5,211 bases of DNA from contig JAJRTI010000289.1 of assembly GCA_024278415.1 (NCBI GenBank), positions 1-5,211 on the forward strand. The letters are read 5' to 3'. The notes under the pieces were generated by a model. The model was given only the letters and a program-made list of their open reading frames with translations, did no database searches and was not told where the DNA came from. Positions 1 through 5,145 of this stretch are shown one piece after another; position 1 is the stretch's first letter, and each line of letters begins with the position of its first letter. This stretch comes from Planctomycetota bacterium (GTDB lineage: Bacteria > Planctomycetota > Brocadiia > JAJRTI01). The translations under genes and the position numbers were made by a program.

Positions 1-125
1 CCCGCAAGGGGCGACAGTACCGTGCGAACGTGGCATACTGTCGCCTCTACGAGGCTTTGGCGCCGTTGCCTGTTGCTTACCCAAGGCTCACGCCTTGGGC
101 TATTCACTGTCGCCCCGTTGGGGCT
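1..125. repeat. Cluster of short hairpin repeats with ACTGTCGCC box
   Basis: The box ACTGTCGCC occurs at 37-45 and 106-114 on the plus strand and, as its reverse complement, at 10-18. In the two complete copies its last bases start a 5-bp stem with a 3-nt loop: GCCTC-TAC-GAGGC at 43-55 and GCCCC-GTT-GGGGC at 112-124. The fourth stem pair is T-A in one copy and C-G in the other, which is a compensatory change. The inverted copy at the left edge (CCC-GCAA-GGG at 1-10) is cut by the window end. The inverted copies 10-19 and 36-45 can also pair with each other. A further 8-bp hairpin lies at 80-99. I recall similar hairpin strings in intergenic DNA of planctomycete-like genomes, but that is memory and not a search. 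Function is unknown. It could be REP-like repeat DNA or the edge of a larger element. Confidence 0.7.
80..99. repeat. Perfect 8-bp stem-loop
   Basis: CCCAAGGC (80-87) and GCCTTGGG (92-99) are exact inverted repeats around a 4-nt loop TCAC. The hairpin lies between the two plus-strand ACTGTCGCC hairpins. No T-run follows, so it is not a standard intrinsic terminator for an upstream gene. It is best read as one unit of the local repeat cluster. Confidence 0.75.
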
Positions 126-249
126 TCCGAAGGCCATCCAATGCTTAAGTTCGCACCATTAGGGACGAGCCCCGTGCTGGCGGACGGCTCTGGCACAACC
201 GAATGCGTTCACGCTTTGCCATAGCATGGCCCTAACCTCCTCTGCCTCT
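126..249 (+). other. Leader region before the radical SAM gene, no clear promoter
   Basis: This stretch joins the hairpin cluster to the radical SAM gene. I see no convincing -35/-10 pair and no Shine-Dalgarno sequence. The bases just before the chosen ATG are pyrimidine-rich (CCTCCTCTGCCTCT, 236-249). A small perfect hairpin GCCAT-AGC-ATGGC (218-230) covers the alternative ATG at 226. A promoter presumably lies here or further upstream, but its position cannot be read from sequence. Confidence 0.4.
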
Positions 250-1665
250 ATGCGCATCCTCCTCATCAACCCACCCAAGCTCAACGCGATCCACTCGGAA
301 GCGCCGGCGGTCGTGCGCGAAGAGGGGGGGAAATACCCCGCGCTCGGGCTGATGCACATCGAGGCCTACCTGCGCCGGCATTGTGATTTCGACGTGGAGC
401 TGCTCGACGCGGACGCGGCGAACTTGGACTACGCGGCGTTGGCGGAACGGGTGCGCAAGTTCGGGCCGGACCTCGTGGGCGTGACCGCGCTCACGCACGG
501 GCTGGTCGACGTCGTGAAGACGGTCGAGGCGGTGCGGCAGGCCGCGCCGGCCGTGCGCATCTGCGTGGGCGGGCCGCACGTGAACGCGTTCCCGGAGGAG
601 GCGAAGCGCCTGGATGGTGCGGATTCGCTTGCCGTTGGCGATGGCGAGGAAACGTTGCTCGATCTCGCTCAATGCCTCGATGCGGGCCAGGAGGCGGCCG
701 GTGTGCCCGGTCTCATCGTGCGGCAGGCGGATGGGGGGTGGCGGGCCAGCGCGCCGCGCACGCCCGTGGCTGATTTGGACGCGTTGCCTTTCCCCGACCG
801 CGCCGGCGACCACGCGCGGTTCTACAATGTGATGGGCACGGAGGAGGTGGTCACCACGCTCGTGAGCAGCCGCGGGTGTCCGTTCCGTTGCACGTTTTGT
901 TCGACGCCTCGCGAGCATTACCGGGAGCGCAGCGCCGCGAGCGTGGCCGACGAGATGGCCGCGTGCGTCGAGGGGGGCATCGGCGAGATTTACATTGTGG
1001 ACGACACGTTCAACGTGCGCGCGGAGCGCGTGCTGGAGATATGCGACCTGTTAATCGAGCGCGGCGTGGATGCGAAGTGGAGCTGCCGCCTGCGCATCGA
1101 CCGCACCACGCTTGAGTTGCTCGATCGCATGAAGGCGGCCGGCTGCACGCGCGTGCAGTTTGGCGTCGAGACGAGCACCGACGAAGGGCTGGAGCTGTTG
1201 GGCAAGGGCATCACGGTCGAGCAGATCCGCCTGGTGGTGGGCTGGGCCAAGCAGGCCGGGCTCCCGTCCGTGGCGTACTTCATGATCGGCTGCCGGCACG
1301 AGCGCACGCGCGAGGACGTGCTGCACACGATCGACTTCGCGCGCGAGCTGGACACGGACATGGCCATGTTCAACGTGCTGACGCCCATGCCGGGGTCGAA
1401 GCTGCACGCGGAGGGCGTGAAGCGGGGCGTGCTGACGGAGGAGTGCTGGCGGCGGTTCTTCGAGGATCCCAAGCCTGACTTCCAGCCGGAAGTGTGGGAG
1501 GAGCACCTCTCTCGGACTGAGCTGTACGAACTGCTCGACGTGGCGTACAGGCGGTTCTACTTGCGGCCACGGGCGATTTTGCGTAGGCTATGGGGCTTGC
1601 GGAGTTGGCGCCAACTCTCCCGGCAAGCCCGCGCGGGGCTGCGGATGCTGATGGGCGGCGAGTAA
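250..1665 (+). CDS. B12-binding-domain radical SAM protein
   Basis: Predicted cytoplasmic enzyme of 471 residues, normal length for the cobalamin-binding radical SAM group (the broad BchE/HpnR-like class, class B methylases included). Residues 1-155 form the Rossmann-like B12-binding domain: an N-terminal strand RILLINPP, then PALGL near 30, and GGPH at 107-110. I see no DxHxxG motif, as is usual for this group. The radical SAM core covers about 198-400: CxxxCxxC at C210, C214 and C217 binds the 4Fe-4S cluster, with DDTF at 251-254, GVE at 305-307 and TPMPG at 378-382. The C-terminal 70 residues are basic and helical. Where relatives often read GxPGET, this protein reads GCRHERT (347-353). 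I chose the ATG at 250 because the protein then begins MRILLINPPK, typical of the family. The in-frame ATG at 226 adds eight unconserved residues and lies in a hairpin. Neither start has a Shine-Dalgarno. The substrate is unknown. The fold assignment is firm; the reaction (methylation, ring or C-C chemistry) is not. Confidence 0.93.
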   Translation: MRILLINPPKLNAIHSEAPAVVREEGGKYPALGLMHIEAYLRRHCDFDVELLDADAANLDYAALAERVRKFGPDLVGVTALTHGLVDVVKTVEAVRQAAPAVRICVGGPHVNAFPEEAKRLDGADSLAVGDGEETLLDLAQCLDAGQEAAGVPGLIVRQADGGWRASAPRTPVADLDALPFPDRAGDHARFYNVMGTEEVVTTLVSSRGCPFRCTFCSTPREHYRERSAASVADEMAACVEGGIGEIYIVDDTFNVRAERVLEICDLLIERGVDAKWSCRLRIDRTTLELLDRMKAAGCTRVQFGVETSTDEGLELLGKGITVEQIRLVVGWAKQAGLPSVAYFMIGCRHERTREDVLHTIDFARELDTDMAMFNVLTPMPGSKLHAEGVKRGVLTEECWRRFFEDPKPDFQPEVWEEHLSRTELYELLDVAYRRFYLRPRAILRRLWGLRSWRQLSRQARAGLRMLMGGE

Positions 1666-1672
1666 CACCTTG

Positions 1673-1709
1673 ACCGAATCTCGCGACAACATGTTTTCGG
1701 TGTTGTGTC
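1673..1709. repeat. Inverted-repeat segment carrying a dispersed 19-mer copy
   Basis: Just after the radical SAM stop codon, 1677-1695 is the exact reverse complement of 5127-5145 (19 of 19 bases). This copy has one full arm (TCTCGCGACAACATG) of what looks like a longer palindrome; the other arm is degraded. ACCGAA (1673-1678) and TTCGGT (1696-1701) form a 6-bp inverted repeat around the core. An alternative stem is ACAACA (1686-1691) with TGTTGT (1701-1706). The position, 8 bp after the TAA, would suit a transcription-end structure, but there is no clean T-run, so I do not call a terminator. Confidence 0.6.
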
Positions 1710-1710
1710 C

Positions 1711-1796
1711 TACTCCTACTCTTAGTCTTACTCTTAGTCCTACTCCTCTTCCGCGTCCTGTGGCTACGAGTAAGATTAGGAGTAAGACTATGAGTA
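1711..1796. repeat. Degenerate hexanucleotide tandem repeat folding into a long hairpin
   Basis: Six consecutive hexamers of the form TASTCY run from 1711 to 1746. Five hexamers in the opposite orientation (mostly RGANTA) run from 1767 to 1796. Arms 1717-1746 and 1767-1796 pair in register: 25 of 30 positions are Watson-Crick and two more are G-U in RNA, with a 20-nt loop. The structure lies between the two genes and ends 34 bp before the ATG at 1831, so it would be in the 5' leader of the second gene's message if transcribed through. The composition (C/T-rich, then G/A-rich) differs sharply from the surrounding coding DNA. The role is unknown: it could be simple-sequence repeat growth with inversion, a protein-binding array, or an RNA structure. 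Confidence 0.8.
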
Positions 1797-1830
1797 AGAA
1801 CTGCGGCGCAGCCCGCCTTTTGGAAAACGG

Positions 1831-4683
1831 ATGACTATGGACCAAGACGGTGCTGTGACGCCTAGGGCTCTTCCGGGGCCGCGTGGCCTCGGCTGGCTGC
1901 TGCTGCTGTTTTTCGTGTCCGGCATGAGCGGGCTCATGTACGAGATCGTGTGGCTGCGCAAGCTCACGTTGATCTTCGGCAACACGGCCTTCGCGGTCAG
2001 CACGGTGCTCGCGTGCTTCATGGCCGGGCTGGGCTTCGGGAGCCTTTGGTTCGGCCGGATCGTGGAACGCCATCCTCGGCGGGCGGTCATGATCTACGTG
2101 TGGCTGGAAGTGGGCATCGGCGTGTACGGCTTGCTGTCGCTCCCGCTGCTGGGCGCGTTCGAGCCGCTCTACATCGCGATCTATCGGTCGCTTGGCGCGG
2201 GCTACTATGCCATGAGTCTCGTGCGGCTGGCCTGTGCCTTCGTGGTGCTTCTGCCCGCCACGGTGCTCATGGGCGCAACGCTGCCCGTGCTGTGCCGCCA
2301 TTTCGTGCGGGACCGCGAGAGCCTGGCGTCGACAGTGGCCAAGTTCTATGGCGCTAATACGCTGGGCGCGATGCTCGGCTGCTTTGCCGCGAGTTTCATC
2401 GTGATCGCCGCGGTCGGCGTGAGCGCGACGGTCGTCGTGGCAGCGGCGCTCAACTTCGCCGCGGCGTTGGGGGCCTGGGGCGTCTCACGTTGGGCCGGAA
2501 CGTCGGAGCAAGACGAGCCGGCCGCGCCCGCGGCAGACGCGCCCATCGCGCGCGCGATCGAGTACCCCCATTGGCGGCCCAGGTGGTTCGTCTTTATCAT
2601 CGCCATGACCGGTTTCTGCGGCTTGGCGTACGAGGCCTTCTGGACGCGGCTGCTCGGGCACGTGGTCGGGCTGGACGTGCAGGCCTTTGGGCTGATGCTC
2701 ACGACGCTGCTGCTGGGCATTGGCGTGGGCAGCGCGCTGGTCACGGCCTGTCGCCCGATGCGGGAGAATCCGCTTCCCTTCTTCATCGCGATCGAGATCT
2801 TGCTGGGCGCGGCCGCGATGGCCGCGTTGCCGGTGTTCGAGCACATTGGACGGATTTCGTGGGCGATGTACGACGTGGTGGGCATGGCGCACTTGTGGCA
2901 ACGCACGGTGGTGCAGTTCGGCAAATGCGTGGTGCTCATGCTCGCGCCGTCGGTGCTCATGGGGGCCGCGTTCCCGCTTGCGGCCGCGCTTCACGCGCGC
3001 GGCGCGCAGGGGGCCGGCCGTCGGGTAGGCGCGGCGTACGCGGCCAATACGTTCGGCGCCATCGCCGGCTCGCTCGCGTCGGGGTTCATTCTGATGCCGC
3101 TGGTGGGAGTGAATGCCAGCCTCATGGGAGTGGGGCTGCTCAACGTGGCGGTGGGGCTCTCGCTGGTGCGGTCCTGCCCGGCGCTGCTCACGGGCTTCCG
3201 CGGCCGCGGCCTGCTGCTGCTGCTCGTGTTGATCGCGGCGTGCTCGGTGGTCTACGCTTGGCCCGCGTCAAAGCGTCCGCCGGTATTCAGCAAGAAGGCC
3301 GAGCAAGAGGTCAGAATCCGTTGGCAGGGCGAGGATCTATCGGGGTCGGTGACGGTGCTTGAGAATCGGATGAATCCGAGGAATCGCGAGGTCAACATCA
3401 ACGGCCTCTCCGTCGCCTATACGGACTACGACGATGTGTGCGTGCAGAAGCTCCTGGCGCACCTGCCGCTGCTGCTGCATCCCGCGCCTAAGGACGTGCT
3501 CATCATCGGCTTTGGCTCCGGCAGCACGTCCGGCACGACCATGCTGTATCCGGTGCAGACCGAGTGCGTGGAGCTTCAGAAGCTGGAGATGGTGACCGCA
3601 AAGTACTTCACCGACTTGAACCACAACGTGCTGAGCAGCGATCGCTTTAAGGTGCATATCGATGACGGCCGCAATTTCCTGCTCATGACCGAAAAGCGGT
3701 ACGACGTGGTGAGCCGGGACACGTTGACGCCGAAGGAGAGCCAGGATCTGTTCTCAGTCGAGTTTTACGAGTTGTGCAAGGCTCGGCTTCGCCCGGGCGG
3801 GATCGTGTGCGGGTTCCTGCCGACAAACATTGTGCCGACGGCCGATTACTTCAAGCTGCTGGTGCGAAGCTTCCTGGCCGCGTTCCCCCATGGGTCCGTG
3901 TGGTACATTGGGCCGAACTGTAGCCTGCTGCTGGGCACGGTGGAGCCGCTGCAGATCGACTACAACGAATTGGTGCGGCGCATGGCGATCCCGGGAATCA
4001 GGGCGGACTTGGCGAAAATCCGCTATGAGGATCCAGCCGTGTTCCTGTCGCGGCTGATTGCCGCCGGCGACCAACTGAAGGCGTTCGCCGGCCATGGAAG
4101 GATCGCCACCGATGACAGGCCGCTCGGTTTCTCGTTTGATGGCACGATGCTTCGCTTCAGCGAGGGCGACGTGCTCACTGAGGATATGCTGCGGTTCAAG
4201 GAGCCGGCTGCGAAGTATCTGGTGAACGTGGGCAAGGACAAGGCCGACCGCGCCGCGATCTTGGCGCGTTTGGCGAAGGCCGAGCAAGCCGCGCGGCTTC
4301 TGATCGAGGGACGGCAGGCCGCATGGCGCCGGGACTATGGCCGCGCGTTTGCCGCTTTCGAGAAGGCGAGCGCCATTTTCCCAGACGACAGAAGCATCCC
4401 CTACCAAGACGGCGCGGCCGCGTGGGAGCTGTGCCAGAACATCATGCGCGCGGGGCCATCGAAGCTACGCGACGCGTTGGCCATGGCTCAGCGCGCCGTC
4501 GAGAAAGCCCCGGAACTAGCGGAGCCGTTCGTGGCCATGGGCCAGATCTACGAACGCATGGGCCAGTTCGATAAGGCGCTCGAAGCCTACCGCAAGTCGC
4601 TCAAGTACAACCCTGACTTGGTGCCGCCCAAGCGCCGGCTCGAAGCACTCAAGCGGGCCGGATACGGCCGCGGCGGCCAGTAG
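1831..4683 (+). CDS. Fused multi-pass membrane / spermidine-synthase-like protein with C-terminal TPRs
   Basis: A 950-residue inner-membrane protein of the 'fused MFS/spermidine synthase' type. Residues 20-220 and 251-476 are two related membrane halves, about 14 predicted helices together. Repeated motifs prove the duplication: SGxxGLxYExxWxR at 30-43 against TGFCGLAYEAFWTR at 260-273, PATVLMGATLP at 142-152 against PSVLMGAAFP at 373-382, and NTLGA at 176 against NTFGA at 406. Residues 495-775 resemble an aminopropyltransferase (Rossmann methyltransferase-like) domain: IIGFGSGSTSG near 558-568, acidic E581 in VELQ, DDGRNF at 611-616, and D630 in YDVVSRDTLTP at the catalytic acid position. 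The canonical VE(I/L)D reads VELQ here. Residues 821-935 form about three TPR-like helical pairs, the clearest at 897-930. ATG 1831 has a weak GGA 6 nt upstream; ATG 1837 is an alternative. The gene is intact. Aminopropyl transfer is inferred only from the fold, and the substrate and true role are unknown. Confidence 0.92.
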   Translation: MTMDQDGAVTPRALPGPRGLGWLLLLFFVSGMSGLMYEIVWLRKLTLIFGNTAFAVSTVLACFMAGLGFGSLWFGRIVERHPRRAVMIYVWLEVGIGVYGLLSLPLLGAFEPLYIAIYRSLGAGYYAMSLVRLACAFVVLLPATVLMGATLPVLCRHFVRDRESLASTVAKFYGANTLGAMLGCFAASFIVIAAVGVSATVVVAAALNFAAALGAWGVSRWAGTSEQDEPAAPAADAPIARAIEYPHWRPRWFVFIIAMTGFCGLAYEAFWTRLLGHVVGLDVQAFGLMLTTLLLGIGVGSALVTACRPMRENPLPFFIAIEILLGAAAMAALPVFEHIGRISWAMYDVVGMAHLWQRTVVQFGKCVVLMLAPSVLMGAAFPLAAALHARGAQGAGRRVGAAYAANTFGAIAGSLASGFILMPLVGVNASLMGVGLLNVAVGLSLVRSCPALLTGFRGRGLLLLLVLIAACSVVYAWPASKRPPVFSKKAEQEVRIRWQGEDLSGSVTVLENRMNPRNREVNINGLSVAYTDYDDVCVQKLLAHLPLLLHPAPKDVLIIGFGSGSTSGTTMLYPVQTECVELQKLEMVTAKYFTDLNHNVLSSDRFKVHIDDGRNFLLMTEKRYDVVSRDTLTPKESQDLFSVEFYELCKARLRPGGIVCGFLPTNIVPTADYFKLLVRSFLAAFPHGSVWYIGPNCSLLLGTVEPLQIDYNELVRRMAIPGIRADLAKIRYEDPAVFLSRLIAAGDQLKAFAGHGRIATDDRPLGFSFDGTMLRFSEGDVLTEDMLRFKEPAAKYLVNVGKDKADRAAILARLAKAEQAARLLIEGRQAAWRRDYGRAFAAFEKASAIFPDDRSIPYQDGAAAWELCQNIMRAGPSKLRDALAMAQRAVEKAPELAEPFVAMGQIYERMGQFDKALEAYRKSLKYNPDLVPPKRRLEALKRAGYGRGGQ

Positions 4684-4734
4684 AGTTCGTAGCGGAACGC
4701 CTTCGCTCTCCGACGGGCGGTAGCCGCACAGTAG

Positions 4735-4754
4735 CCGCATGCGCTAGCATGCGG
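4735..4754. repeat. Perfect 8-bp stem-loop
   Basis: CCGCATGC (4735-4742) pairs exactly with GCATGCGG (4747-4754) across a GCTA loop. It is the first strong hairpin after the membrane-protein stop, about 50 bp downstream. No T-run follows, which argues against a classical intrinsic terminator. Confidence 0.75.
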
Positions 4755-4778
4755 GCTCTGTCGGATGTGAAGTACAAA

Positions 4779-4793
4779 GCGGGCTGCGCCCGC
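4779..4793. repeat. Perfect 6-bp stem-loop with TGC loop
   Basis: GCGGGC and GCCCGC flank the loop TGC. The GGCTGCG core recurs in the hairpins at 4955-4967 and 5192-5206, which suggests a shared repeat family. Confidence 0.7.
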
Positions 4794-4805
4794 AACCCGG
4801 GAGCG

Positions 4806-4825
4806 GATCCCGAAGCCTCGGGATC
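4806..4825. repeat. Perfect 8-bp stem-loop
   Basis: GATCCCGA (4806-4813) and TCGGGATC (4818-4825) are exact inverted repeats around a 4-nt loop AGCC. The stem is followed by GCGTTCCGTC, a sequence related to that at 4872-4881. Confidence 0.75.
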
Positions 4826-4860
4826 GCGTTCCGTCTTCACCGTACGGCAATGTAAGCATC

Positions 4861-4878
4861 GGAATGCGAAGGCATTCC
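4861..4878. repeat. Perfect 7-bp stem-loop
   Basis: GGAATGC (4861-4867) and GCATTCC (4872-4878) flank a GAAG loop. Its 3' part belongs to the 14-mer that recurs inverted at 4693-4706. Confidence 0.75.
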
Positions 4879-4894
4879 GTCCCCACTGCTTTTC

Positions 4895-4969
4895 GTCGCG
4901 GTTCCTCACGGATAAGGAGCCACGCTTCCTCCAAGACATTGTTTGGAGGAAGACGCGGCTGCGCCGCCG
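4895..4969 (+). repeat. Double-hairpin repeat module, copy A
   Basis: The module starts with GTCGCG (4895-4900), has a 12-nt spacer, then TAAGGAGC (4913-4920). Next comes a long stem pairing CTTCCTCCAA (4925-4934) with TTGGAGGAAG (4943-4952), 10 of 10 pairs, and then a second hairpin GCGGC-TGC-GCCGC (4955-4967). Bases 4913-4969 align without gaps to 5151-5207 at 42 of 57 positions. Both stems occupy the same register in the two copies, and at three stem positions both partners change together. The strand given is the reading direction used for the comparison; no transcription direction is known. Confidence 0.75.
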
Positions 4970-4974
4970 CCCAT

Positions 4975-5110
4975 GTGGAGTGCGTTCCCGCATGTGCGGG
5001 AACGCCGCTTTAGCTTTTCGCCTGTGGCTGGCGAACGGCTCGCGCGTGTGCGGATGCAAAGCAGCGCTACGCGCTGCCCGCCAAAGCGCCGTCAAGCCTG
5101 CGCACTCCAC
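4975..5110. repeat. 136-bp element with 10-bp terminal inverted repeats
   Basis: GTGGAGTGCG (4975-4984) and CGCACTCCAC (5101-5110) are exact inverted repeats. Past a variable stretch, the ends stay related: GCCGCTTTAGC (5004-5014) resembles the reverse complement of the right side, GGCGCTTTGGC. Inside are a 10-bp perfect hairpin at 4982-5005 (loop ATGT) and hairpins at 5017-5035 and 5061-5077. No open frame of note and no obvious target-site duplication is seen. I recall GGAGTGCGG-type boundary sequences from verrucomicrobial intergenic DNA, but this is unverified. It could be a MITE-like non-autonomous element or a structured repeat. Confidence 0.6.
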
Positions 5111-5122
5111 AACGGAGCGCAT

Positions 5123-5145
5123 CGACAACATGTTGTCGCGAGATT
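5123..5145. repeat. 16-bp perfect palindrome and dispersed 19-mer copy
   Basis: CGACAACATGTTGTCG (5123-5138) is a perfect palindrome with no loop. Its right arm extends as CGAGATT, and 5127-5145 is the exact reverse complement of 1677-1695. Each of the two copies keeps a different full arm, so a full-length site of about 26 bp reading TCTCGCGACAACA and its complement can be inferred. It may be a protein-binding site, a recombination site, or simply part of the repeat family. Copy B of the double-hairpin module begins inside it (GTCGCG at 5135-5140). Confidence 0.65.

Larger units (their letters stand above)
4693..4879. repeat. Segment bounded by inverted 14-mers, with internal hairpins
   Basis: The minus-strand reading of 4693-4706 (GCGAAGGCGTTCCG) matches 4866-4879 (GCGAAGGCATTCCG) at 13 of 14 bases, so the segment is bounded by inverted copies 187 bp apart end to end. 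It starts 10 bp after the membrane-protein stop. Inside are hairpins at 4735-4754, 4779-4793 and 4806-4825. Bases 4826-4840 and 4872-4886 are also related in direct orientation (12 of 15). It may be a small palindromic repeat element, or independent copies of one repeat family. Confidence 0.5.

Noticed and set aside
30..224. A 64-codon plus-strand open frame in the 5' region
   Set aside because: It is the translation of the hairpin repeat cluster, with no ribosome binding site or family resemblance.
232..918. A 228-codon minus-strand open frame opposite the radical SAM gene
   Set aside because: This is the usual antisense shadow of a GC-rich gene: His/Arg-rich composition, no motifs, fully inside a well-supported gene.
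1670..1698. TTGACC as a possible -35 box for the membrane-protein gene
   Set aside because: The sequence at the right spacing (around 1692-1698) does not resemble TATAAT, and the site overlaps the dispersed repeat, so there is no support for a promoter.
1711..1796. Short tandem repeats as a CRISPR array
   Set aside because: The units are contiguous 6-mers without spacers, and the second half is inverted; there are no cas genes.
1899..1911. CTG triplet run in the membrane gene (another near 3211-3224)
   Set aside because: It encodes leucines of transmembrane helices in a GC-rich gene, which is ordinary codon choice.
1588..2301. A 237-codon minus-strand open frame across the intergenic hairpin
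   Set aside because: It is a shadow of the membrane gene and the hexamer repeat (a run of alternating Arg/Leu/Val/Gly comes from the hexamers), with no domain.
4913..4919. TAAGGAG, a good Shine-Dalgarno match, also at 5151-5157
   Set aside because: No start codon follows at a usable distance in either copy, and both belong to the repeat module, so it is part of the repeat and not a ribosome binding site.
4649..5131. A 160-codon minus-strand open frame overlapping the end of the membrane gene and the repeats
   Set aside because: It overlaps the TPR coding sequence and the palindromic DNA. The translation is low-complexity and shows no recognisable family.
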